Assembly (NCBI RefSeq): GCF_002885955.2
Contig: NZ_POQS01000002.1
Coordinates: 598,303 to 662,302, forward strand
Direction: 5' to 3'
Length of the DNA stretch: 64,000 nucleotides
From: Achromobacter pulmonis
Lineage (GTDB): Bacteria > Pseudomonadota > Gammaproteobacteria > Burkholderiales > Burkholderiaceae_B
The translations under genes and the position numbers were made by a program. The notes under the pieces are model-generated. The model did no database searches. It was not told the DNA's origin and saw nothing but the letters and a program-made list of their open reading frames with translations. Shown piece after piece: positions 7,767 to 16,903 of the stretch. Position 1 is the stretch's first letter, and each line of letters starts with the position of its first letter.

Positions 7767-8780
7767 CTCCCAGATCCGCTCCAACAGATCCGCGCAAGAC
7801 ACCTCTGCCTCCAGGCTGGCCGCCAGCCGCAGCACGCGCTTCAGATACAGATGCGCGTCGCATTCCCAGGTCACGCCCATCGCGCCGTGGGTCTGGATCG
7901 CGTTCTGCACGGCCCGCCTGCCGGCCTCGACCGCCAGCAGCGGCACGAACAGGGCGTCGCGCGACGCCGAAGCCGCGGCCTCGTCCAGCGCGGCCGCGGC
8001 CGCCCAGCCGGCCAGCCTGGCGTCGTCCAGGGCCATCCAGTCCTCGGCCAGCCGGTGCTTGATGGCCTGGTTGGCGCCGATGGCGCGGTCGAACTGGCGG
8101 CGTTCGCGCGCGTACGCCGCCGCCATGTCGAGCGCGGCCGAGGCCGCGCCCAGCAGTTCCGCCGAGCGCAAGAGCCGCAGGCGCGTGCGCAGGCGTTCCC
8201 AGACGCCGGGGGCCGATTCGAGTTCGACGCTCTCCAGCACTTGCACGCGCGCGGCCTGCGCCACCGGCATGGTCGGGTCCAGCCCGGCCTCGCCCGCCAG
8301 CGGCGCCAGCAGTTCGGCGCGCAGCGAGGCCTCGCCGGTGCGGCGCAGGGCCAGCGCGCGCACGCCCTCGCCCGCGCCTTCGACATAGGCCGAGCCGTCG
8401 GGACGCAGCGCGGCGTCGGCGTAATAGGTTTCGCCCGCCATCATGGCGGCGGCCCATTGCGGCGCCGGGCCGCCCGCGCCGGCCTCGCACAGCGTGGGCA
8501 GCAGCGTCATGTTGGCCGCCAGCGGCAGGCCCAGCAGATGGCGGCCGGCGGCTTCGGCCACGATCCAGGCCTCGCGCATGCCCAGGCCCAGCCCATCGTG
8601 CGCGGCGGGCGCCAGCAGCGCCGGCCAGCCTTGTTCGGCGATGCCGCGCCATTGTTCCAGGCGCGTGCGCGCGGGCTGCTCGCAGGCGGCCCGGGCCGTG
8701 GACAGGGGATGGCGTTCGGCCAGGTAGCGCCGGGCCGCGTCTTGCAGCATGCGCTGGTCTTCGGTCGGATGCAGGTCCAT
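7758..8780 (-). CDS. Acyl-CoA dehydrogenase family protein (small subunit-like)
   Basis: FAD-dependent acyl-CoA dehydrogenase of 340 aa, shorter than the usual 380-400. It has an ACAD N-terminal helical part (MDLHPTEDQRMLQDAARRYL), a poorly conserved middle domain, and the C-terminal flavin-binding helices with RRQFDRAIGANQAIKHRLAEDW and QTHGAMGVTWECDAHLYLKR. The start is the ATG 5 nt after the upstream gene; a longer open frame overlaps that gene and was discarded. Together with its neighbour it resembles the two-gene alpha/beta acyl-CoA dehydrogenases known from steroid side-chain degradation. The substrate is unknown. Its stop codon lies inside an arm of the adjacent inverted-repeat element. 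Confidence 0.85.
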   Translation of the reverse strand: MDLHPTEDQRMLQDAARRYLAERHPLSTARAACEQPARTRLEQWRGIAEQGWPALLAPAAHDGLGLGMREAWIVAEAAGRHLLGLPLAANMTLLPTLCEAGAGGPAPQWAAAMMAGETYYADAALRPDGSAYVEGAGEGVRALALRRTGEASLRAELLAPLAGEAGLDPTMPVAQAARVQVLESVELESAPGVWERLRTRLRLLRSAELLGAASAALDMAAAYARERRQFDRAIGANQAIKHRLAEDWMALDDARLAGWAAAAALDEAAASASRDALFVPLLAVEAGRRAVQNAIQTHGAMGVTWECDAHLYLKRVLRLAASLEAEVSCADLLERIWEAA

Positions 8781-8785
8781 GGAAT

Positions 8786-9973
8786 TCAAGCCTTGGGCAG
8801 GCCGAGCATCTGCTCGGCGATGATGTTGCGCTGGATCTCCGAAGTGCCAGCCAAAATGGTTTCGGCGCGCGACCACAGGTAGGCGTGCACCAGCCCCGCC
8901 GCGCGCGGATCGGCCGGGCCTGCCGCCACGCAGGCCGCTTCGCCCAGCAGTTGCAGCGACAGTTCGAGCAGGCGCTGGTGCGCCTCGCTCCAGTGGATCT
9001 TGGTGGACGAGCCTTCCGGTCCCGGCGGATCGCCGCGCATGGCGCCGGCCAGCGCGCGCTGCGACTTCAGCGCCAGCACGTGGCTGTCGGCGGCCAGCCG
9101 CGCCCAGCGCTGGCGCACGGCGGCCGAGGCCGCCGGCACCCGGCCGTAGGCGTCGGCGCGCTGCGCCAGTTCGCGTATCTGCTGCAGCTCCTGCGCGAAG
9201 CGCACCAGGCGCGGGATGAAGTAGGTGCCGCGCTCGAAGCTGGCCGCGGCCATGGCGATCTTCCAGCCCTGGTTTTCCTCGCCCAGCAGGTCTTCGCGCG
9301 GCACGTGGACGTTCTCGAAGAAGACTTCGCAGAACTCGGCCTCGCCGGTGAGCTGGCGGATGGGCTCGACGCGCACGCCCGGGCTGCGCATGTCCACCAG
9401 CAGAAAGCTCAGGCCCTTATGGCGCGCCGACTGCGGATCGGTGCGCGCCAGCACGAAGCAGCGCTGCGCGCGATCCGCGAACGAGGTCCAGATCTTGTGG
9501 CCGTTGAGCACGTAGCCGCCCGGCGCAGGCTCGGCGCGGGTGCGCACCGAGGCCAGGTCGGAGCCGGCGCCCGGCTCCGAATAGCCCTGGCACCACACTT
9601 CGCGGTTGGACAGGATGCCGGGCAGGAAGCGGCGCTTCTGCTCCTCGCTGCCGAAATGCAGCAGCGTGGGCGCGAGTATGCCGTGGCCGATCAGGTTCAC
9701 GCCCAGCGGCGCGCCGCAGCGCGCATGCTCTTCGTGAAAGACCGCCTGGCGCGACAGCGGCAGCGCCTGCCCGCCGTACTCTCTGGGCCAGCCCAGCCCG
9801 GACCAGCCGTGCGCGCACAGCGTGTCCTCCCAGGCGCGCCGGAAGTCCAGATCGCGCGGATCGGCCGCGCCCGGCCAGCCGCGGACGAAGTCCGCATAGG
9901 CCGATTGCAGCCACGCGCGCAGCTCGCGGCGGAAAGTCTCGTCGTCCGCCGCGGCGGTTTCCAACTGGGTCAT
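8786..9973 (-). CDS. Acyl-CoA dehydrogenase (large subunit-like)
   Basis: Full-length acyl-CoA dehydrogenase of 395 aa, oxidising an acyl-CoA to the 2-enoyl-CoA with electrons passed to electron-transfer flavoprotein. Visible signatures: WCQGYSEPGAGSDLASVRTRA (flavin/substrate loop, about residues 127-148), GYVLNGHKIWTSFADRA, and C-terminal ILAGTSEIQRNIIAEQMLGLP. The Glu that precedes the GT motif in medium-chain enzymes is Ala here (ILAGT), so the catalytic base must be elsewhere, as in FadE-type enzymes. Five nucleotides separate it from the downstream small subunit-like gene and 4 from the upstream Bug gene, a tight operon. Confidence 0.9.
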   Translation of the reverse strand: MTQLETAAADDETFRRELRAWLQSAYADFVRGWPGAADPRDLDFRRAWEDTLCAHGWSGLGWPREYGGQALPLSRQAVFHEEHARCGAPLGVNLIGHGILAPTLLHFGSEEQKRRFLPGILSNREVWCQGYSEPGAGSDLASVRTRAEPAPGGYVLNGHKIWTSFADRAQRCFVLARTDPQSARHKGLSFLLVDMRSPGVRVEPIRQLTGEAEFCEVFFENVHVPREDLLGEENQGWKIAMAAASFERGTYFIPRLVRFAQELQQIRELAQRADAYGRVPAASAAVRQRWARLAADSHVLALKSQRALAGAMRGDPPGPEGSSTKIHWSEAHQRLLELSLQLLGEAACVAAGPADPRAAGLVHAYLWSRAETILAGTSEIQRNIIAEQMLGLPKA

Positions 9974-9977
9974 GCCT

Positions 9978-10961
9978 TTACTCCAGGCGGATGTTCGAAT
10001 CGCGCGCGACCTTGGCCCAGGTCGTCACGTCCTGGCGGATGAAGGCGGCGAAGGTCTTGGGATCGCTGCCGATGATGTCCAGCCCCAGCCCCACGAACTG
10101 CGTCTTGACCTCGGGCTGCTGCAGGATCTGGGCCAGGTTCTGGTAGAGCTTGTCGACCACCGGCTGCGGCGTGCCGGCCGGCGCCACCAGGCCCAGCCAC
10201 GGCATGGCGGAGTAGCCGGGCAGGCCGGAAGCCGCCACGGTCGGCAGGTCCGGCACCGAAGCCGAAGGCTTGGTGGTGGTCACCGCCAGCGCGCGCAGCT
10301 TGCCGTCCTTGACGAAGGGACCGGACGAGGCCCAGGCATCGAACATGACCTGCAGGCGGCCGGCCACCAGGTCGTTCAGGGCCGGCGAGCTCCCCTTGTA
10401 CGGGATGTGCGTCATCTGCACGCCGGCCATGCTGTTGAACAGTTCGGCCTCCAGGTGGGTGGAGCTGCCGGTTCCCACCGAGCCGTAGCTCACCTTGCCC
10501 GGGTTGGCCTTCAGGTAGGCGATGAGTTCGCCCACGTTCTTGGCCGGCACGGAGGGATGCACTTCCAGCACGTGCACCACCGAGGCCACCTGGGTGACGG
10601 GAGTGAAGTCCTTGATGGGATCGTAGTTGACCTTGGCGTAGATGCTGGGCGCGATGCCCAGCGAGGACGCCGCCATCAGCAGGGTGTAGCCGTCGGGCGC
10701 GGCGCGCGCCACGTAGTCGGACGCGATCATGGTGCCGCCGCCGGGCTTGTTCTCGACGATGACCGGCTGGCCCAGCCTGGCGCCGAGCTTCTCGGCCAGC
10801 ACGCGGCTCATGATGTCGGCCGCGCCGCCCGGCGAGAACGGCACCACGATGCGCACGGGGCGATTGGGATAGTCGTCCTGGGCCAACGCCGGACCGGCGG
10901 CGCCCAGGCAGGCCAGCGCCACGCCGGCCAGCAGTTTCTTCATCATGCTTTGCTTCATCAT
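9978..10961 (-). CDS. Bug-family tripartite tricarboxylate transporter substrate-binding protein
   Basis: Periplasmic receptor of 327 aa with a clear Sec signal peptide (MMKKLLAGVALACLGAAGP, cleavage after ALAQ). The Bug hallmarks are YPNRPVRIVVPFSPGGAADI and VIVENKPGGGT. The start ATGATG is preceded by AGGAGGAG. It is embedded inside an operon for acyl-CoA activation and dehydrogenation, so it probably delivers that operon's carboxylic acid substrate to the cell. No TctAB permease genes are nearby. Ligand identity cannot be read from the sequence. Confidence 0.92.
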   Translation of the reverse strand: MMKQSMMKKLLAGVALACLGAAGPALAQDDYPNRPVRIVVPFSPGGAADIMSRVLAEKLGARLGQPVIVENKPGGGTMIASDYVARAAPDGYTLLMAASSLGIAPSIYAKVNYDPIKDFTPVTQVASVVHVLEVHPSVPAKNVGELIAYLKANPGKVSYGSVGTGSSTHLEAELFNSMAGVQMTHIPYKGSSPALNDLVAGRLQVMFDAWASSGPFVKDGKLRALAVTTTKPSASVPDLPTVAASGLPGYSAMPWLGLVAPAGTPQPVVDKLYQNLAQILQQPEVKTQFVGLGLDIIGSDPKTFAAFIRQDVTTWAKVARDSNIRLE

Positions 10962-10995
10962 GTCTCCTCCTGGGATTACGGTGAGCGCCTGCGCG

Positions 10996-13080
10996 CTACG
11001 GGGTTACGGGCAGAATCAGGGCGTCCAGCACCGCGACGCCTTGTTCCGCCTCTTTGATCAGCAAGGGATTGACTTCGATTTCCGACACGGCCGCCGGCGC
11101 GGCCAGCAGGGCGTTGCCCACGGCCACGATGCTGCGGCAGGCGGCCGCCAGGTCGGCGCGCGGCTTGCCGCGGTAGCCGTCCAGCAGCGCGAACGCCTTC
11201 AGTTCGCGCAGCATCTGCAGGGCGATGTCCTCGTCCACCGGCAGCAGGCGATGGCTGGTGTCCTGGTACAGCTCGGTCAGCACGCCGCCCAGGCCCACCG
11301 TCAGCACCGGGCCGAACACCGGATCGCGGGTCGCGCCCACGATGATCTCGGCGACGCCGCGTTCCATCTTCTGCACCAGCACGCCGTCGATGCGCGCATC
11401 GGGCTGGGCCCGCGCCGCGGCCTGCGTGACCGCGTCGTAGGCGGCGCGCACGGCCGCGTCGTCGGCCAGGTTCAGGGCCACACCGCCGATCTCGGTCTTG
11501 TGCGCGATGTCGGCGCTGAGGATCTTCAAGGCCACCGGATAACCGGCAGCGCGCGCGTCCGCCACGGCCTCGTCGGCACTGCGCGCGGCGCGCGCCCGGG
11601 CCTGCGGCAGGCCGAAGGCGGCCACATAGGCGCGGGCGTCGGCCTCGTTGCACGGCAGGGCCGGCACCGCGGCCGGCACGGCCGCCGGCGCGGCGGCGAT
11701 GCGGCGGGCGCCGCGCGCCTCGCACCACAGCAGGTAGGGCGCCAGCGCCGAGACCGCCAGGCCCAGGTCTTCGAACACCGCCACCCCGGCCTCGCGCAGC
11801 GCGGCGCGGCTCTGGGCCAGGCCGGTGTCGATGGCCACGAACAGCCGCGGATGCTGGCGCGACACCTCGGCCAGGGCGTCGGCCATGCGGTCCAGCATGT
11901 AGCCGGGCGCATACACCACCACGGCGTCGATCGCGTCGCTGGTGGCCAGCGCCTGCAGCGCGGTGCGCACGAATTCGGGATCGTTGACCACGTTGCCGGT
12001 CACGTCCACCGGGTTGCCCACCATGCCGTAGTCCGGGATGCCGCCGCGCAGCACCGCCTGCAGATCGGCCGGCAGGTCGGGCAGTTCCAGCCCGGCGCCG
12101 ATGAACTTGTCGGCCAGGATGGCGCCCAGCGCGCCCGACATGGTCAGCACCGCGACGCGCTTGCCCGCGCTGCGGTGGCGCAGCGTCGCCAGGCTGGCCA
12201 GGTGCGCCATCTGCGCGAAGTCGGTGGCCTCGATCACGTTGAGCTGGCGGAAGGCCGCGCCGTACACGCGCCGGTCGCCGGCCAGCGCCGAGGTGTGCGA
12301 CTGCACCGCCTGCGCGCCCTTGTCCGTGGTGCCGGCCTTGAGCGCGATCAGCAGCTTGCCCTGGCGCTCCAGCTCGCGGCAGGCGCGCACGAAGCGCTCG
12401 CCGTCGCGCAGCTGTTCGATATAGCCCAGCACGATTTCGGTCTGCGGATCGGCGGCCAGGTATTCGAGGTACTGCGAGAAATCCAGGCAGGCCTCGTTGC
12501 CGGTGTTGATGAAATGCGAGAACGGCAGGTCCAGCCTGCGCGCGATGGCGTAAACCGCGGCGCACACGTTGCCGCTTTGCGTCAGCAGGCTGACGTTGCC
12601 CGGCCCGCTTTGCCGGGGCGACGTCTTGAAGACCGAAGCGAACGCGGTATAGGCCTGGGTGTTGAGATTGGCGAAGCCCATGCAGTTCGGCCCGGCCACG
12701 GCCATGCCGCTCTCGGCCACGAAGGCTTCCAGCTCCTGCTGCAGGCGCGCGCCCTCCCCGCCAGCCTCGGCGAAGCCCGCGGCGTAGACGATGGCGGCCC
12801 GCACGCCCTTGGCATGGCAGCGGCGCAGCATGGGCGTCACGTCGGCGGCCGCGATCGCCAGCACCGCCAGGTCCACGGCCTCGGGCACGGATTCGATATC
12901 GGGCCAGCAGCGCCGGCCGAACACTTCCTGGTACTTCGGGTTCACCGGATAGATGCCGCCCTCGTAGCCGAAGCGGGTCAGCAGGTCCAGCGGCATGCCG
13001 CCGATGCGCCCGGGATCGGCGCTGGCGCCGATCATCGCGATGGAGCGCGGATTGAGCAAGGGGTCCAGGCTGAGGGTCAT
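10996..13080 (-). CDS. ADP-forming acyl-CoA synthetase (fused alpha-beta, acetate-CoA ligase family)
   Basis: Single-chain NDP-forming acyl-CoA synthetase of 694 aa. Order of domains: CoA-binding Rossmann domain (SIAMIGASADPGRIGG, residues 13-28), two succinyl-CoA-ligase-like domains, with the phosphohistidine candidate His262 in QSHTSALAG, then a C-terminal ATP-grasp domain (about 490-694; PVALKILSADIAHKTEIGGV and EIEVNPLLI). It would activate a carboxylic acid to its CoA thioester using ATP to ADP and phosphate. Its start overlaps the upstream crotonase stop in an ATGA arrangement, showing translational coupling. In this operon it probably starts the pathway that the two acyl-CoA dehydrogenases and the crotonase continue. 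Substrate unknown. Confidence 0.88.
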   Translation of the reverse strand: MTLSLDPLLNPRSIAMIGASADPGRIGGMPLDLLTRFGYEGGIYPVNPKYQEVFGRRCWPDIESVPEAVDLAVLAIAAADVTPMLRRCHAKGVRAAIVYAAGFAEAGGEGARLQQELEAFVAESGMAVAGPNCMGFANLNTQAYTAFASVFKTSPRQSGPGNVSLLTQSGNVCAAVYAIARRLDLPFSHFINTGNEACLDFSQYLEYLAADPQTEIVLGYIEQLRDGERFVRACRELERQGKLLIALKAGTTDKGAQAVQSHTSALAGDRRVYGAAFRQLNVIEATDFAQMAHLASLATLRHRSAGKRVAVLTMSGALGAILADKFIGAGLELPDLPADLQAVLRGGIPDYGMVGNPVDVTGNVVNDPEFVRTALQALATSDAIDAVVVYAPGYMLDRMADALAEVSRQHPRLFVAIDTGLAQSRAALREAGVAVFEDLGLAVSALAPYLLWCEARGARRIAAAPAAVPAAVPALPCNEADARAYVAAFGLPQARARAARSADEAVADARAAGYPVALKILSADIAHKTEIGGVALNLADDAAVRAAYDAVTQAAARAQPDARIDGVLVQKMERGVAEIIVGATRDPVFGPVLTVGLGGVLTELYQDTSHRLLPVDEDIALQMLRELKAFALLDGYRGKPRADLAAACRSIVAVGNALLAAPAAVSEIEVNPLLIKEAEQGVAVLDALILPVTP

Positions 13081-13880
13081 GCCGTCTTGCCCTCCTTGTT
13101 GCGCTGGATGGCCTGGGCCAGTCCACGGTCGCGCACGGCGCGGAATTCTTCGCTCATGTGCGACAGCTGGTGCGTATCGAAGTGCGCCGACAGCGCCGTG
13201 CGCAAACCCTGGGCGTCGGCGGTGCGGTTGAGCGAACGCTTGATCAGGCGCAGGCCGAAAGGCGGCGCCTGGGCGATGCGCTGCGCCAGCGCCAGCGTCG
13301 CGGCCTCCAGCTCGGCCTCGGGCACCACGCGGTTGACCATGCCGATCCGCAGCGCTTCCTGGGCGTCGACCTTCTCGCCCGTGTAGAGCATTTCCTTGGC
13401 CTTGCGCAGCCCCATCACCCAGGGATGGATCAGCACCTCGGTGGCCGCGGCCGCCAGCGTGTGGCCGACGGGGTCGGAAAAATAGGCGTTGTCGGCGCAG
13501 ACCACCAGGTCGCACATATTGGCGATCATGAATCCGCCGGCCACGCAGGCGCCCTGCACCTGCGCCACGGTGGGCTTGGGAAAGTCCCAGATGCGCATGC
13601 AATAGCCGTAGTAGCGGCGCGATTCATATTCCCAGCGCTCTTCCACCGTGAAGTCGGCGCGCTTGGCCTGGGCTTCCTTGAGGTCGTGCCCGGCCGAGAA
13701 ATGCGCGCCGCGGCCCGCCAGGACCACGACCCGCACCGAGTCGTCCTGCTCGGCCCGGGTCAGGGCGTCGTCGAGTTCGTCCAGCATCTGCTGGCTCTGG
13801 GCATTGCGCGCGGACTCGCGCGCCAGGCTGATGCGGCATACGGCGTCGTACCGATCGACGGCCAGGGTGGCGTATTCCAT
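13077..13880 (-). CDS. Enoyl-CoA hydratase/isomerase family protein (crotonase)
   Basis: Crotonase-fold protein of 267 aa and first gene of the operon. The oxyanion-hole motif GRGAHFSAGHDLKEA lies near residue 58, with a long insert (ADFTVEERWEYESRRYYGY), then VQGACVAGGFMIANMCDLVV. The start ATG is preceded by GAGGAG; ten more residues upstream are in frame but lack a ribosome site. The insert after SAGHDLKE is like crotonases that act on bulky acyl-CoAs, but hydratase, hydrolase or lyase activity cannot be separated by eye. It diverges from the IclR gene across about 110 bp. Confidence 0.85.
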   Translation of the reverse strand: MEYATLAVDRYDAVCRISLARESARNAQSQQMLDELDDALTRAEQDDSVRVVVLAGRGAHFSAGHDLKEAQAKRADFTVEERWEYESRRYYGYCMRIWDFPKPTVAQVQGACVAGGFMIANMCDLVVCADNAYFSDPVGHTLAAAATEVLIHPWVMGLRKAKEMLYTGEKVDAQEALRIGMVNRVVPEAELEAATLALAQRIAQAPPFGLRLIKRSLNRTADAQGLRTALSAHFDTHQLSHMSEEFRAVRDRGLAQAIQRNKEGKTA

Positions 13881-13964
13881 GGTCTCCTCGTCCTTGTCTT
13901 GCCGCGCCATCGAGGGCGGCGCGGTCCGTTGGATTGAATTAACGCACCCGGAATCCTAAAATAC

Positions 13965-13984
13965 AAAATATTCATCAATTTTTT
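13965..13984. promoter_or_regulatory. Imperfect palindrome between IclR gene and catabolic operon
   Basis: In the AT-rich divergent gap, AAAATATT and AATTTTTT flank a 4-nt centre (CATC) and are inverted repeats with one mismatch. It lies 8 bp before the IclR start codon and about 85 bp before the crotonase start, a position from which one regulator could control both directions. IclR-family proteins commonly bind such sites. The assignment is by position only. Confidence 0.35.
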
Positions 13985-13992
13985 CCCACATT

Positions 13993-14766
13993 ATGAACAA
14001 ACAGGCGTCAACCGGCGGGACCCAAAGCATGCGGCGGGCGCTGGCCCTGCTGCGCGTGCTGGCCCAGCACCAGGAAGAAGGCATCGATCTGCAAGGCGTG
14101 ATGGCCGCCACCGGGCTGGAGCGCTCGACCGCGCACCGCCTGCTGAGCAGCCTGCTTGAGGAACAGTTCGCCGAGCGCGATCCCGGCACCCGGCGCTACC
14201 GCCTGGGCGTGGATTCCATGCAGCTCGGCTTCGCGGCGCTGCGGCGCGCGCCGCTGCTGGACGCGCTGCGGCCGTTCGCGCAAAGGCTGGCGCGGCTATC
14301 GGGCGATACGGTGTTCCTGGTGATACGCCAGGGCGATTACGCGCTGTGCCTGCTGCGCGAGGCCGGCTCGTTTCCGGTGAAGGTGTTCACCACCGACCAG
14401 GGGGAGCGGCGTCTGCTGGGCGTGGGCGCCGGCGGGCTGGCGCTGATGGCCGCCCTGCCGGACGAGGAAATCGCCGCGCTGTACGCGCGCCATGCCGCCG
14501 GCTACGCGCAAAGCGGCGTCACCGGCGCGGCGCTGATGCAGGCGGTCAGGCAGACCCGCAAGGCGGGCCATTCGGAGATCGTGGACACCATCACGCCGGG
14601 CGTCTCCGGCGTGGGCGTGGCGTTCCAGGTGTCGGAACTGACGTGGGTGGCTTTCAGCTTCGGCGCGATCAGCAGCCGGCTGGACGCGCCCCGGCGGGCG
14701 CAGATGGGCGCGCTGCTGCAGGCGGAATGCCAGGCGTGGGCGCGCGACTACGCGTCCCCCGCCTGA
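13993..14766 (+). CDS. IclR-family transcriptional regulator
   Basis: Regulator of 257 aa with an N-terminal winged helix-turn-helix (SMRRALALLRVLAQHQEEGIDLQGVMAATGLERSTAHRLLSSL split across residues 12-54) and a C-terminal IclR effector domain (GDTVFLVIRQGDYALCLLREAGSFPV, LGVGAGGLALMAAL, HSEIVDTITPGVSGVGVAF). The length is standard. It is transcribed away from the acyl-CoA operon at 7758-13880 and converges with the thiolase gene, 13 nt away. The divergent arrangement predicts control of the acyl-CoA operon; the inducer is unknown. Confidence 0.9.
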   Translation: MNKQASTGGTQSMRRALALLRVLAQHQEEGIDLQGVMAATGLERSTAHRLLSSLLEEQFAERDPGTRRYRLGVDSMQLGFAALRRAPLLDALRPFAQRLARLSGDTVFLVIRQGDYALCLLREAGSFPVKVFTTDQGERRLLGVGAGGLALMAALPDEEIAALYARHAAGYAQSGVTGAALMQAVRQTRKAGHSEIVDTITPGVSGVGVAFQVSELTWVAFSFGAISSRLDAPRRAQMGALLQAECQAWARDYASPA

Positions 14767-14779
14767 GACCTAACTGCGG

Positions 14780-15961
14780 TCAGATGCGCTCGAAGATCGC
14801 GGCGATGCCCTGCCCGCCGCCGATGCACATCGTCACCAGCGCATAACGGCCGCCCACGCGCTGCAGTTCATGCAGCGCCTTGACGGTGATGATGGCGCCG
14901 GTCGCGCCGATGGGGTGGCCCAGGCCGATGCCGCTGCCGTTGGGGTTGACCTTGGCCGGGTCCAGCTTCAGCTCGCGCGTCACCGCGCAGGCCTGGGCCG
15001 CGAAGGCTTCGTTGGCTTCGATCACGTCGAGCTGGTCCACGGTCAGGCCGGCGCGCTTGAGCGCGGCCTGGGTGGCCGGCACCGGGCCGATGCCCATGAT
15101 TTCCGGGTCCACGCCGGCGTGGGCGTAGGCCACCAGGCGGGCCAGCGGCTTGATGCCGCGCTTGGCCGCGACCGAGGCGTTCATCAGCACCACGGCGCCC
15201 GCGCCGTCGTTCAGGCCCGAGGCGTTGCCCGCCGTGACGGTGCCGTTTTCTTTCTTGAACACCGGCTTGAGCGTGGCCAGGCTGTCGGCGGAGACGTCGC
15301 GGCGCACGTGCTCGTCGGTGTCGAACACGACTTCGCCCTTGCGCGACTTCAGCACCACCGGCACGATCTGGTCGCGGAAATAGCCGGCGTCGATCGCGGC
15401 CGCGGCGCGGCGGTGCGATTCGGCGGCCACCGCGTCCTGGTCCTGGCGGCTGATGTCAAAGCGCGCCGCCACGTTCTCGGCGGTCACGCCCATGTGCATG
15501 CGGCCGAAGGGATCGGACAGCGCGCCGGTCATCATGTCCAGCATGACGCTGTCGCCCATGCGCGCGCCCCAGCGCTGGGCCGGGGCGATGTAGGGCGCGC
15601 GGCTCATGCTTTCGGCGCCGGCGCCGATGGCGATGTCGGCGTCGCCCAGCATGATGGTCTGGGCCGCCGACACGATGGCCTGCAGGCCCGAGCCGCACAG
15701 GCGGTTGACGTTGAAGGCCGGGGTTTCCTTGGAGATGCCGGCGTTCATGGCGGCCACGCGCGACAGGTACATGTCGCGCGGCTCGGTGTTGATGACATGG
15801 CCGACCGCGACGTGGCCGACCTCGTCGCCCTTGACGCCGGCGCGTTCGAGCGCGGCCTTGATGACGGTGGCGCCCAGGTCGCACGGCGGCACGTCTTTCA
15901 GCGCGCCTCCGAAATCGCCGATGGCGGTGCGCATGGCGGACGCGACGATGACTTCATTCAT
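14780..15961 (-). CDS. Acetyl-CoA acetyltransferase / 3-ketoacyl-CoA thiolase
   Basis: Thiolase of 393 aa, the standard length. The catalytic residues are all in place: nucleophile Cys89 in NRLCGSGLQAI, His near 349 in GLGHPIGATGA, and the second Cys near 379 in MCIGGGQG. It either condenses or cleaves acyl-CoA with CoA; with the upstream crotonase and divergent acyl-CoA dehydrogenases, a cleavage (beta-oxidation) role is likely. A 3-hydroxyacyl-CoA dehydrogenase is missing from the cluster and must come from elsewhere. It is 60 nt downstream of the crotonase on the same strand. Confidence 0.92.
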   Translation of the reverse strand: MNEVIVASAMRTAIGDFGGALKDVPPCDLGATVIKAALERAGVKGDEVGHVAVGHVINTEPRDMYLSRVAAMNAGISKETPAFNVNRLCGSGLQAIVSAAQTIMLGDADIAIGAGAESMSRAPYIAPAQRWGARMGDSVMLDMMTGALSDPFGRMHMGVTAENVAARFDISRQDQDAVAAESHRRAAAAIDAGYFRDQIVPVVLKSRKGEVVFDTDEHVRRDVSADSLATLKPVFKKENGTVTAGNASGLNDGAGAVVLMNASVAAKRGIKPLARLVAYAHAGVDPEIMGIGPVPATQAALKRAGLTVDQLDVIEANEAFAAQACAVTRELKLDPAKVNPNGSGIGLGHPIGATGAIITVKALHELQRVGGRYALVTMCIGGGQGIAAIFERI

Positions 15962-16021
15962 GGTGTTTCCTCCTTGTGATGCTTCCCATCATACTGCCGC
16001 GCCCGGCCCCGCGTCTGCCGT

Positions 16022-16816
16022 TCAGGCCTTGCGCGCGGCGCGGCGGGCGACGAATTCCTGCACCGCCTGCGCGTGCGCCGGCGTCTTGTGGGCGAGCGCC
16101 TGATAGGCCGCCGACAGCTCCAGCAGCGTGTCCAGGCGCGCGTGCTGGCTTTCGCGCAGCAGGCGCTTGGTCAGGCGCACCGCGTCGGGCGAATTGGCCG
16201 CCATGCGCGCGGCCAGCGCATGCGCCGCGGGCAGCAGTTCGGCCGCCGGCACCACGCGCGAGACCAGGCCCCATTCGGCCGCGGTGCGCGCGTCGATGGC
16301 GTCGCCGGTGAAGGACATCTCGGCCGCGCGCGCCATGCCGATCAGGCGCGGCAGGAACCAGGCGCCGCCGTCTCCGGGCACGATGCCCAGCTTCACGAAG
16401 CTCTCGGCGAAGGCGGCTTCCTCGGCCGCGATGCGCACGTCGCACATGCAGGCCAGGTCGCAGCCCGCGCCGATGGCCGGGCCGTTGACCGCGGCGATGG
16501 TCGGGACTTCCAGCGCATGCAGCGCCAGCGGCAGGCGCTGGATGCCGTGGCGGTATTCCTGGCGCAGCGCCGCGCTGCCGACTTCCGGGCCGATCTGGCG
16601 CTGCATGTCGTTGACGTTGCCGCCCGACGAAAACACGCTGCCAGCCGCGGTGATCACCAGCACCCGGACTTCGGGGTCGCGTTCGATCCGCGCGAACGCC
16701 GCCAGCAGTTCGTCCACCATCGTGCTGCCGGTCAGGGCGTTGCGGGTCTTGGGATCGTTCAAGGTCAAGGTGACCACGCCGTCGGCGCGCTGCTCGTACT
16801 GCACCAGATCCGTCAT
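16022..16816 (-). CDS. Enoyl-CoA hydratase/isomerase family protein (crotonase)
   Basis: Crotonase of 264 aa. The oxyanion-hole motif GSVFSSGGNVNDM near residue 63 and NGPAIGAGCDLACMCDVRIA near 108-127 are clear, and FVKLGIVPGDGGAWFLPRLIG carries the conserved second active-site loop with an acidic residue, consistent with hydratase activity. The start ATG is preceded by AGGAGGAG; an upstream extension of 45 residues runs through the control region and was rejected. It is the promoter-proximal gene of a two-gene operon with the thiolase and diverges from the acyl-CoA dehydrogenase genes. Confidence 0.88.
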   Translation of the reverse strand: MTDLVQYEQRADGVVTLTLNDPKTRNALTGSTMVDELLAAFARIERDPEVRVLVITAAGSVFSSGGNVNDMQRQIGPEVGSAALRQEYRHGIQRLPLALHALEVPTIAAVNGPAIGAGCDLACMCDVRIAAEEAAFAESFVKLGIVPGDGGAWFLPRLIGMARAAEMSFTGDAIDARTAAEWGLVSRVVPAAELLPAAHALAARMAANSPDAVRLTKRLLRESQHARLDTLLELSAAYQALAHKTPAHAQAVQEFVARRAARKA

Positions 16817-16903
16817 GGATCTCCTCCTGTTCGATGAAAAAAGCCAGCCGGGCGACGCGACGCGCGCGCCCCCTCCATCAGCGTAGGGATGCGGGAGGTT
16901 GCC

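Noticed and set aside
10945-13386. 813-codon plus-strand open frame opposite the ADP-forming synthetase
   Set aside because: Composition of a shadow frame (His/Arg/Gln-rich) and no recognisable motifs.
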